Shown: positions 40,901-53,165 of the stretch, piece by piece | Numbering within the stretch: position 1 is the first letter of the stretch | Layout of the letters: the number at the start of each line of letters is the position of its first letter | Assembly (NCBI GenBank): GCA_036365455.1 | Contig: JAWQUS010000002.1 | Location: 6,696,001-6,760,000, forward strand | DNA: 64,000 nucleotides | Origin: Macrosoma leucophasiata | Lineage: Eukaryota; Arthropoda; Insecta; Lepidoptera; Hedylidae | Reading direction: 5' to 3' | Program-made: the position numbers and the translations under genes | Notes under the pieces: generated by a model | Database searches by the model: none | The model's input: the letters and a program-made list of their open reading frames with translations, nothing else | Told to the model about the DNA's origin: nothing

Positions 40901-43900
40901 GAAATTATGTATTTTTTTTACTATATTATTGTTCACCTAACAATAATATATTGAAATATAGTATGTAATTCTTAAATTAAGAAGATTTTTTTATAAAGCC
41001 ATTAATGGGCGAACGACAAACGAAACTTTTTTATAAACAATAATAATAAAATTCATGTTGCATAATCCGTAATAACATACGTAACTGAAATGTAAAAAAA
41101 ATAATGAAAATCAATATTTTCATTTACTTTCGTTTTATTGAAATTGTGAAGATTATATTTGCGGGTTTGTCTCGAGTAGACAATACAGACAGGGCGTGTC
41201 TGCCTGGGTCACAGTAGCTAGAAAGTGATCGAAACCTTGAGAAAGTGAGAAATTTGGGAGTATTGTTTACGCGAAAAAAATCTATATAACTTATACAATG
41301 TGTGAAGTTCGAAAAAAACTGTGTAAAAATTATTTATTGAAATTACCTAAAACTATTCTACCAAGTCCGTATTTGCTAATACGTATTATTTTTATTCTTT
41401 TACAACGTGTTAAAACTGTCACAGCGTGACACGAGTATAGCAATAAACATGGCGTTGGATAGTAGCGTGGCGAGTTTCGTGGTACGAGGGCCGGCCGCAG
41501 CCGCGACTAAATTATTAATCTGGTACAAAGGCTGATGAATGGGTGATTTAATTCGGTGGATGTTTCGCACTGGACGCAATCCGCGATGTATCGGTATTTG
41601 CATAAGAATCTTCGCTGGTCCCGTTCCCACGGACACCTAGCATTGTTTTGTTACACACTACTAATAATTCTGCGGCATTGATAGCGTGCGACTCTTTGCT
41701 ATTTGTATGAAATTGTAATAAAAGCTTTTGAAGTTGAGATGATCTAGAATTTGAATGATTACAAGGGTGATCTGTAATTTAGTTTTGAGTTCTTTGATAT
41801 AAAAGCATTATAGCATAATATTGACCGTTTCTTTGTTTGATGAAGGTAAAAAGAATGCAGATTCCGTGGATAAGTGGTAACTAATTAAAGCAATCGTAGA
41901 CATCGACATGAAAAGAGATCAAAATGGAAATGTCGAAGTGCATATTACAAGCATTGAGGTCAAAACGAAGATGCGTTACCACCCGAGAGGCTTTTGTTGT
42001 TTTGCCTCTGTGATAAACATTACAGAGCCATTAAAGGCTATAAAATTGAATACCTATACGTCACAATTAACCAACAAAAAAGCAAATATATAACTCTGTG
42101 CCCGATTGCAAAATTAATTAAAATATTGAGAGACTAACAGTTGTTTACATTACCTAATCACGTCAGTTGAATAATTAATTTAAACTTAAATTTAATGAAG
42201 TCGTAAAAGTAAAAGAATTAATTAGTCTATATTAGTGTTATAGTACTCAGGTCAAATAAGGGCTGCTACACAACACAAACATTTGCTACGAGGCTACGCG
42301 TTCTACGAATTACGTAGGAGTTTGTGTAGCGCTTACGTAGCACTACTTGCTACGCTCCGTCAGTTCCGTGTTAAACAAGCATTGAACATTATTATTAATT
42401 TAGTTGTTGGGTATGTATGCTCTTTGCTGTTGTTATAGTTTACTCTACATCGAAATGTTTATCTATACAATATTATAGACAGAAAGTAATTATATTTTTA
42501 TATATTTGTATGTCATAATATTTTTTATGACATACAAATAAAAACCCCGCGCCGGCCCTCACGGCGTAGGGGAGCGTCCCCTGGGTGGCGGATAGTGGAA
42601 CGGTCGGTAGTACAGGTTATCTACGCTACCGGCTAAGTCCGATGGACTCGCTGACCAACGACGGGTGTGGTCCTCCGGCATTCTGGGGGTTGTGCGAAGG
42701 GTTGACACCCCTTCCACGGAAAAAAACAATAGTTACGAAACCGAATAGAGAGAAAAAGAATACCGATACGAAACCCGACGACTTACGGCACGAAATAAAG
42801 GACCTCCGATTAGCAACGTGGAATGTTCGCTCACTTTTCAGGCCTGGGGCCATCTATCAAGTAAACAATGAACTGCGTAGATACTCAATAGGTGTTGCAG
42901 CCCTGCAAGAAGTAAGATGGCCAGGGAATGGGGAGTGTAATGTGGATAAAAATGCAGTACTATTTTATAGTGGTAATGATGCTAGCCAACATGTTCGAGG
43001 AACCGGCTTTATAGTAGTGAAAGACCTAATTCAAAACGTGATTCGATTTGATGCTGTTTCCGAAAGACTGTGTGTTCTACGGATTCGAACCAAATTTGGC
43101 AATGTATCGATTTTGAATGCTTATGCGCCCACCGAGCAGGCAGACGAAGATGTCAAAGACGAATTCTATGATCAACTTGAAATCGTATATGATCAAATCC
43201 CGAGCTTTGACGTCAAAATACTAGTCGGTGATTTTAATGCAAAATTGGGACGTGAAGAAATATTTACACCTACAATCGGAATACACAGCAAGCATGAACG
43301 TTCGAATGAAAATGGAGTGAGACTTATTAGTTTTTCAGCAGCCAAGGCGATGGCGGTCAAAAGTACAATGTATGCCCACAAAGAGATATACAAAGGCACT
43401 TGGAAGTCTCCCGATGGTCGAACGATCAACCAGATAGATCACATACTTATTGACACTCGGCATAAGAGCACCATACAGAATGTTCGAACCTTCAGAGGGG
43501 CTGATTGCGACAGTGATCACTATATGGTGGTAGCTAAGTTAAAACTGAGGATAAAAGTAACAAGAGGCAACCATGGAATTAAAGAAAACATGATTAATCT
43601 AGATAACCTCAAAAATAAAGATATACGTAATAAATTTCAGATAGCAATTTATAATAGCTTTGGCGAACTGACACTAGATGACAACTTAGATAAAGGGTGG
43701 GATTTTTTAAAAACTGCTGTAAAGAAAATTGGATTTAAAGTTCTAGGACGCAAGGGTAGAGTGAAAAGGAAGGTTCAGAAAGCTATACAGCGGCTCAAGA
43801 ATAATAAAACCCCAGGTATCGATGATCTTCCCGCCGAATTGTGGAAGTATGGTGGAGAAGTAGCGCAGCACAAACTGTATGAGTTCCTGCTCATAATCTG

Positions 43901-46900
43901 GAGGGCAGAACAGCAACCCAGGGAATGGAATGTAGGCGTTATCTGTCAAGTGCACAAAAAAGGCTGCAAGAAAAAGTGTACGAACTCTCTACTCCCAACT
44001 GCATACAAAGTGTTGTCATATGTACTGCTTGGACGCTTACAACCATATGCTGAAAATATAATTAGTGATTATCAGTGTGGGTTCCGGAGAAATCGTTGAC
44101 CAAATATTCCTTCTCAAACAAATCATGGAAAAGAGATGGGAATACTCTCAATGCATCCACTCGTTGTTCGTAGATATTGCAAAAGCTTACGACAGCATAG
44201 ACAGAAAAGCCCTGTACACCATACTAAGGAGCTTTAACATCCCTGGGAAACTGGTCCGTATGATTGAGGTAGCTACTCGAGAGAGCAAAATGAAAATCAA
44301 AGTTGGAAACGAACTGACCAACGAATTTGATGTAGTTACGGGTTTAAAGCAGGGGGATGCCCTGTCACCTATGCTCTTCAACATAGTCTTGGAACACGTC
44401 CTGAGAAGGATATTAGCAATGGAGACGGGACCACAGCTGAATGGAAGACATAAGGTGATAGGATATGCCGACGATCTAGCCCTGCTGGGAGAGAGCAAAG
44501 AAGAGGTCAGAGAGTTAGCTAGAGTTCTGAAGGAGGAGGCAAGAGCAGAATTAATAATGAAAAAATGGAGGAGTACCTCTACATGAAACGCTATAGGAAT
44601 ACGCGTGTAAGACGAGAAGACCTTCATGTGGGGGTTAACGTCTACAAAGGGGCTGCTAAATTCAAATACTTAGGCTGTACTGTAACGGACACGAATAGTA
44701 GGGAGGACGAAATTGATATCCGCATTCAGAATACCTTACGATGCAGTGCGGCCCTACACAAGTTATTATTGTCCAAACTTCTCAGTAGATCAACTAAAAT
44801 CAGGATCTTCAAAACAATTATTAGGCCGATACTACTATACGGATGTGAGACTTGGACACTAACACAAAAAGAAGAGCAGAAACTCCTGGTGGCTGAAAGA
44901 AAGGTAATTCGGAAAATTCTGGGGCCTGTGAGAGGAGAAGATGGTTTGTGGAGGATCCGGAAGAATTCCGAAATTGAAGATCTCGTGGCGGCACCTAATA
45001 TCATCGGGGAGACCAAGGCACACCGATTTCGCTGGCTTGGCCACCTTGAGAGGATGGAGGAAGATCGTGGGGTGAAGAAAGCATACCTGGGCAGACCCAC
45101 TGGACGTCGCCCGGTCGGCCGGCCTCGATACTGCTGGATTGACATGGTTGAGGCAGACCTGCGCGAACTTCGGATCCACGACTGGCCTGAAATCGCTCAA
45201 GATAGAAGAAGGTGGAATTCTCTCGTTTCGGAGGCCAAAACTCACTTTGGGTCGCTGAGCCAGCGAAGTAAGTAAGTAAGTGAGTAATATTTTTTACGAT
45301 ACGTGTAATGAAACTCTGTAGTTATTATTACGATTCAAATAAAACTGTGACTGATATACAGACTTCGTAGGTCAATTCTTAGGGTCCTCAAACCCTCAAT
45401 CTCCATAGCCCCTTGTGTCAAGACACCCTAAATATGCAAATCAATGCTAGTGTATTTTTCACTTTCTAATACACAACATAACGTACGAGACATCTACTAG
45501 TAAAAGTTATACTTTTTTGTTCGATTTCTATTATTACTTAGTTTGAAACTTTACCAATAAGTCAATTATATTAAAAACAAAAGCTTCATCGCTATGTGCT
45601 TCATGCTACGTTCGCCCTTTCTCACTCTCTCTCAATCGGTCTCAATTGCTCTCTTCCTCTTCTTGAACAAAAACAAAAAAAGCTCCGCTAAAAACGTCAG
45701 AAATCACTTACATTACACGTCCTCGGTTTGGTGGTAGCCTTGGTCTTAAGGCGCGCCGGCGGCGTCGGCGGCGCGGGCGGCGTGCACGGCGGGCTATCCC
45801 CGCTCCCGCCCCCGCTGCCGCTTGTGCTCGTGCCACTCGACTTTTCAGACCCGTTACTCGACTACACGAATGAAAACACAATATATACTCTAAAACAGTG
45901 AAGTATGTCTCGAATGATTAGAATAAAATAAAAATATAAGAAGTAACATTTTAATGGTTGTTTTCTCCAGGCAGTTTGAATTGATTTATTTAAGTAGGAT
46001 TAAACTTCGATTAAGCCTGGGTCGCACTAAGATATTTGTTAAAGTTATTGTAACATTTCACATCCTGCTCCAACTTTAACAGATTTCTTTAAGTTAGAGT
46101 AGGATGTGAAATGCTACAATAACTTTAACTTTAGCAAATATCATGGTGCAACCCAGGCTAAGTGTTGCAAGTAACAGTATAGTTAACAGCAAAAATTGTT
46201 TGAAATTCAGTTTTAACTCATATTCAAGATTAATTTTCGATTTAATTGTGCGGAGTGAAATCTCGAAGGAAATTCAATAAAAAATAAAGCAAATCTTTTA
46301 AAAATCTTCAAAAACTAAAATATGGAATGATAACATTTTAAATATGGTAAAGATTGGTACGGTTCGCTTTTGTCAGACATTACAAATAACCTTCTTTCGA
46401 AGATAAAATAATTAAGTAAAGGCTTTGTGTTGTCATCTTCGGTCAGTTCACATTTCATTTATGTTCGAAATATATTCTACTTAAATAAATTTAACCAAAA
46501 GCCTGTATTCAACTCCACAAAACCCTTTATAAAAACGAAATGATTAACTCAAAAGCAACAAATAAATCGGTTTCCTTTATAGGACCAATGAAAACATCAG
46601 TTGATTTGTCTGAACAATGTTTGGGCCCACACAAAACGAACCGGGGGCAACATGACCGCCATTACTCCTAATTTTTTTTCGGCAAAACCTTTAACGGCCG
46701 CGCGAAATTAAAAGAGCACACAGCGCGGATTTGGGCTAATTGGTTAATTAATAGGCACGTCCGGAGCTGAATTTTACACACGGCCGCAGCAGTTTCGCTG
46801 GAATTGTGCCAGCATTTTATATTAAAAACGCGACACTAGGGCCCAGCTGTTGTGAATGTTACCACGCCTTTTAGAAAACTAGTTTTGGAAGTTACGAACG

Positions 46901-49900
46901 TCACTCGTATTTTTTAGTCACTGCATTATTCCTTTATATTATCACTCTGTTTTATGCTTCTTAATCTGTGTTCTTCTTATAAACAAAAATGAATTTGTCT
47001 TTATAGAATCGTAAACTACGCATTTGATCATGTGATGATGCTGTTGTTATGCATAAGTCCACGAAGGTTTCTGAGTTGGCAAATTCGACAGATGGCGCCA
47101 CTGTTATTTTTTAGTTGGTGGCGTAGCAACGCGGGCAGGTTACAGCTAGTCTATATGTATAAAAATGAATGTTTGTCAGTATGTCCTTTATAAAATCGTA
47201 AACTATGCATTTGATGATGTGATGATCTTTAGTTAAGTTGTTGTGCATGAGCCCACGAAAGTTTCTGAGTTGGATCGACCAATTATTGACTGATGGCGGC
47301 ACTCTCACTCTGGTTTTTTTTGTTGGTGGCGAAGCAATGCGCAAAGGGTATATATAGGCTAGTTAGATTATAATAGAGATTTAAAAATGTCAATGACATT
47401 GAGTTTAAAAAACGAGTCTAGTTTGAATTATTCCCGCAATAAAACGAAAATTCAACAACAATATCGCGGTTTGTTATCTTAGAAGTTTTCCTACTGAGAC
47501 ATTTTTTACGTTTGCATATTATTTATTTTCGCCTGTGATTAGGTACCAGAATATAGTGGTCAAACAGCAGCCCGGCCACCTAATTTGATTGCTCTGGTCA
47601 GGACCAAGTAAATAGTTTTATTTTGTCATTTCGTACCGCAAATGAAAACAATAACGATAATTTGACTGTGTATTACTTTTTAAGGTGGAATTATAAACAT
47701 CCAATTATCATATTGTTTTTACAGGCGGCATGGAACGACTAAATAATCATGATTTTAGATTGGATCAAAGCGATCAAATTAGATGAAAAAGCTGTAGGAC
47801 TATTGATTTATGACTAGAAATTTATTTACAGTTAATAATACAATTGTGTTTTTGCAACATTTATCAATGATGATTTGCTCTTATTAGACACTCCGTGAAA
47901 TGAAGAAATGCGCCCATTTCTCGATATGGCTTCGACATCTATCTACCTACTAAAAAAAATCTATCTATCAAAAATAAAAACTCTTAATACATTTTTTTTT
48001 AAAAAACGTTTAACATTACAATCTTTAGATATAGTCGCCTATCATAAAATATTGAAAGCTACTTAACGTACAAATATGGAATTTGCCAGGGATCTATATC
48101 CCTTATATTTACCTACCTACCTTTATAGGTAGTAGGCGTCTGCTAAGCAACAGAAGCCGGAGTATGAAGGTCCAAGGGCTCTTGCATGTTAGGGGAGAGT
48201 CGGATATATTGTACCAGTTTTCAGATTTTGCAAAATATTTTTTTTTATATTTATTTAAATAAGTTATTTATCTTGATTCACATAGTTTCAAATCTCATTT
48301 AACATGTGTCGCAACGTCAACACCATACTCTTATCAGATTTCACACAATATGCGTTTCCCTGAAGGCTTTCCCTCGGTACAATTTACCCAACTAGTCGGA
48401 TTAATTGTACCACAGGTTAGGTTAATCGTACCACCAAGACTTAAGAGACTTATTAACATGATAATAAATGAAAATAAAGAGGTTTAATAAATAGACAAAA
48501 TAAATTGATTATATTTTAATTATTAATTAAAATATGGTGACAAAAATTTCAAATTTCTTCAATATTAACTGTCATAATGTGACAAAAAAACAAATGTATT
48601 ATAGACTTAAAAAAACATTTATCAAACTTAAATACATTATTCTGCATAAATTAAATAATGTATGAAAATAGAATAAATCACTTTAGAATATTATTTCCGT
48701 TAGTCAACAATTATTTATTTATATACTTATGTACTGAGATCAAACTCTTTATTTTATTTTACCATATTATAATAGTACAAAGAATTTCGTAAATATCTTG
48801 ATTCAATGTACAGATTCCGTGAACCCATTTACAACAACGAACGTACTTTGTCTTGTCAATATTTGACTTTCAATTTATTTCGCATTCTAGCATGAGGTTA
48901 AATTGTTGATTTTGAAAGCGAATTAGTTTCAGATATGTGGTTCTAGCTCATCTCCTTATTTTCAAGAGCCAACAATATCTTTCCAAAACCTCCTTCTTCC
49001 GTTTTATAATACTACTTATGGTCATCATTCATTTTAAAAATATATAAAATGATAAATGTAGCAACAAGTTGGATAAATTGTACCAGTACAAATAAAACAA
49101 CTGATGGTGGTACAATTTATCAAACTAAGAGATTTCAAAAATAAATATTTGTCACAAAATAACCGCTGAACATAATACGTCCGCAACGCTATGGTTGAAG
49201 CGGTGATTATAGATCTAATCAATAAAAAATATAACAAAATTGTAACTTACATTTTCACTTTGTAATCTCCTTAGCTACACACGTCAAAAATTGTATGAAG
49301 GACTCTCAAAACACATTTTTTTCTCTAAAAACAAAAAGACAAGTAGTTGAGGCCGCTGTGAGCGCTCAGTTTCGTGTTGCCAGAAAAGAAAATAAGTCAC
49401 AGTAAGTGTAAAATTTTGAGGTGGTACAATTTATCAGGCAGTTCAATATACCAGACTCTCCCCTATATTTTTTAGGTCAAAAATGATATCTACGCAGGCG
49501 AAGTTAAGGGTTTTCAAGATGTTAAATATTATTATACTAAAGATGTTAAATACATTGTGAATGATACTTACGTCAGAATGAAGCGAATTGGTCCGCGCTG
49601 GAGACGTCGGCGAGGAGACGCGAGTCGAGTTCGAGTCACGCTCGTTTCCCGATGAGTTTGAGCCCGTGGTAGTGGCATCTGAAATACGTGTCTATTTAAC
49701 CTCTTGACGTTATGTACCTACTCCTGACGTGTGACGTAATTTGACGAAATGGAAAATGTGCAATAACGTGCACGACAACCACAACGGTCTTTATAAAAGC
49801 GAGTGAACATTTATTTTGTGTAACAGAACTATTTTATGTTAAACTATAAAAGACAAAAGTTGAAATCTTTTCTATGTAATAATTTGACTTAGCTATAATT

Positions 49901-52900
49901 TTCATCCAATTTATAAACATATCCGCATTAACTTTTAGTGTGTGCTTAAAAATCGCTTATTGTTCTGTATACATATTTCTAGTGTTGATTATGAATTAAT
50001 AAATACGAAAGGCGATTTGCAATAAAAACATGTACATACAAAAGAAAAAGGTAAAAAACAACAATTATTTATTTTACACGTGGCGGACGGCATTTATTCC
50101 GATCGTCTATCTTGAAATCCGTCGAAAAATTGATAATGAGACTAAACGTAAAAGAAATATATTTATGAGAAGTAACTTTGAGGAAACCTTAAAATGTTTA
50201 CATCATATCGGTTAATTATTTACAAAATATTTATCAATTCTTGAATTTGAGTAGAAGTTATTCAGTAACATTAAACTAATTTCAGTCAAAGCGTGAATTC
50301 TGACTTCTTTCTTTATAACAGTGATTTCATAAAAGTTAGAATAAGGGTCATATCTCACTAGAGCCACCCGACACCCGACTAGCGCCAGACCGCCTTGAGC
50401 GGTCTGCGCTCATTACATCAACTCCGCTCCGTATCGATACCGGTCCGCCTCGACGCGCGGGTGGACTACTCAGTGACCACTAGCTTGTCTTGCGTTGACT
50501 GCATTGCCAACGCGCTGTGCCCAAGGCGACCGCGCGCTCTCCGCGCGTGGTTCACAAGTAACATCGCGTCGTTCACTCGTGGACCACCCGTCGACAACGA
50601 GGACGCCGTAAAACGAGGCGGTGCTGGTCGGGTGCCGGTTGGCTGTAGTGAGCTGTTACCGAGTTTTGGTCAAAGCGACCAATCTAAACGGAGACTAGCC
50701 AATTAGGTAATGCGGTGGTCCTCCCCATTATAGTTGGTTGGAGCCAAGGGACTCAAACCCTGAAGGGCTGGGAAACGAGTACCCATCGGCGGGGTCGCGG
50801 ATGAGTGTGTAAGCGTTCCCGTGACCCCGCTGATGGCGGACGAGTCGGAACACTGCGGGATTTTAGTGACTACGAGTCTCACACTACCCACCGTCTGTTC
50901 CTCTAGACGGTGGGTGCCCATGAGGGTTTCCCCTCGTAAAAAAAAGTATTGCGGTGGTACCTACGCATTCCAATCCCAACCCTGGAACTCCACCGCATGT
51001 GAAAATATTAGTTTGTTCGTGTTCATGTTCGTATCCCACCTTTAAACCATTAATACGTAGGCATTTAAAAAACCAGTGAAATACAACTTACTTGTATCCG
51101 GCGGTGGTTGGTGATGGTTCTCAGTGTGCCGCCGAAGGGAGCGCGCGTCACAGTAGGACTTGCCGCATCCGTCCGCTTTGCACTCGTATGGCTTCTTGTT
51201 GCGATGCGTCAGCATGTGCCCGTTGCTGTCGAAATATCAGACATTAGAAACATGACCACTGCTGCTAGCCTGAGGTCAGGGTCAAGGGCTATCTGAAATA
51301 AAGGTGTATTATGCTATATCTCTGGTAATATTGTGATAGTGTGTGCATGTATGAAGATAATGATGAATGTAGATGAGGCACGGAGGTGTGTCAGGGCCGG
51401 GATATCTGGCGCTCCACACTCTCTGCCTACCCCGTTAGGGACCTGGGGTGAAGATACATACATACAATATTGTAAATTTTCCATTTCCTAGAAGTATCCC
51501 AGTGCCACCTTCGGAGTTTGGTAATATTGATAATAAATACACTTACAATCACAGCTCCACACTAGGTATAAACCTGTGTCGTAGGTGCCATTGTACACAC
51601 CCAACACATACACAAACATCCAAACCCGAAATAAATATCTGTAGGCCTTACAAGTACCTATTTGTCCCGGTGCGGGTATCGAACCCGCCACCCTTCCAAT
51701 CAAACGGTCGTCTCATACCTCCTGACTAAGATACAAATAAGCTTGTTCCCTGTTACTTGGGACAAAACGTAATCGGCGAATCGTGGATATTTGAATGTAT
51801 GCTTGAATGCATACATTTACCTATGCCTACCCCTTCCGGGAATATAGGCGTGGAGTTTTGTTTAGAAATATGACACGTGAAAACAACCTAGGCCTCAGGG
51901 ATGAATGCATATATTCGCCTCCGGTTTTTGTGATGACTGCAGCCTAGACACCCACACAAAGACCAAGGTCAAAATGCAGATGCGTTGCCACTCCTGAGGC
52001 CTTAGATGTTATGTCTCTGTGCCGGAAATTACAGGGCCATACAAACTGCATGCCTGTGTGCCATCATCGTTGCATAAAAAATATTAAGCGTCAGTTTAAA
52101 AACATTTTCGTTATTAAATTATATAAAAATAATTATTTATCTTGGCATTGATATTAACGATGTCTCATTTGTAATAATCGTTCAAGCGTTTATGAATTTA
52201 GCTTTGTCGGAAGTACTCATTTAAAAGTTATTCGTCGAATGTTTTTATATATTTTGTTTTTTCTCGACGGCTATCTACGAATAATATACTCGTTTCTTAT
52301 ATTATAATAACATCATTTCGCTACCAATAAAAAGATATGAACAACAAAATAACAAGGTTTAATAATTATTTTTATATATATTTTTTCGCATAACACATGC
52401 GAGTGAATTTTTTTTCAATACTTCGGTGGATGTCGGTAGCTCAGTAAAATGAGCGGCTGGACTAGAGATCGCAATGGTCGCGGGTTCCACCACAACCCCA
52501 CCTGAAGTCGAAATTTTCTTTTTAGTTTTGTAAAAAAAAAATAAATTATAAAGTGATGTCCCAAAGGTTGCCAAACGGTGATATCGCAAATAAATTAATA
52601 AAATGTTGAAGTAGATTATCAGGAATATTGTTTATTCAATGTTATTTTTTTATCCGAAAGTAAGCGCTTACTAAAAATAACTTCATACCTGTATTTTACG
52701 AAGCTGTAGACAGAGGTAACTGTAAACACCCACCATTTGCCAACTTACGATTTTGGTTCTATGTAATAGATGTCAATAGGCTATTGACATCTCGAACGAC
52801 ATTGGAAAACTTCCAAAAATGGAATAATCCCAATACTCGTAGAACACATCCATTGGAGATTGAATCCAGGACCCCAGCGTCATCGGAACTAACTGGTAAT

Positions 52901-53118
52901 TTGGCGCCGTATAAACAATCAAAATATCTGTAAAGTCCATAGTTTTTTATTTACTTCGAAAGTGTAACTCACTTATTCATAAACGTATTTTAAATAAATA
53001 ATAATATAAATTGTATTGTTCAATTCGCAGAACAGAATAAGACAAAGGAGAGATAATCAATATTTTAGCTAAAATCCCTTCCCCACTATAATGTTATAAA
53101 TGCGAAAGTAACTCTGCC

Positions 53119-53165
<47 letters not shown>

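Larger units (their letters stand above)
42528..45284 (+). mobile_element. RTE-clade LINE, nearly full length but broken
   Basis: G+C-rich 5' leader from about 42541, apurinic endonuclease, reverse transcriptase and an (AGTA)n tail at 45267-45283. TAATATTTTTTA occurs at 42516-42527 and 45285-45296, a probable 12-bp target-site duplication. Frames change near 44090 and 44580, and part of the endonuclease-RT connector is missing, so it cannot encode an intact protein. Confidence 0.9.
23893..45711 (-). other. TRERF1-like giant intron 4
   Basis: About 22 kb. Parts without recognised elements are 23.9-24.95, 25.75-26.43, 27.2-28.48, 30.6-31.6, 34.7-36.2, 36.4-39.8 (hairpins only) and 40.8-42.5 kb. 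Unusually base-balanced unique islands lie at 28860-29115, 29800-29990 and 41400-41640. Confidence 0.6.

Noticed and set aside
41400..41636. 78-codon - strand ORF as an exon
   Set aside because: No splice sites in usable phase and no motif; kept only as a base-balanced island.
50395..50706. 103-codon + strand ORF
   Set aside because: Lies inside a G+C-rich inverted-repeat element, where long frames arise by composition; it runs past the element end.
53117..53165. CRISPR-like short repeat
   Set aside because: Pure 4-base microsatellite without spacers in an animal genome.
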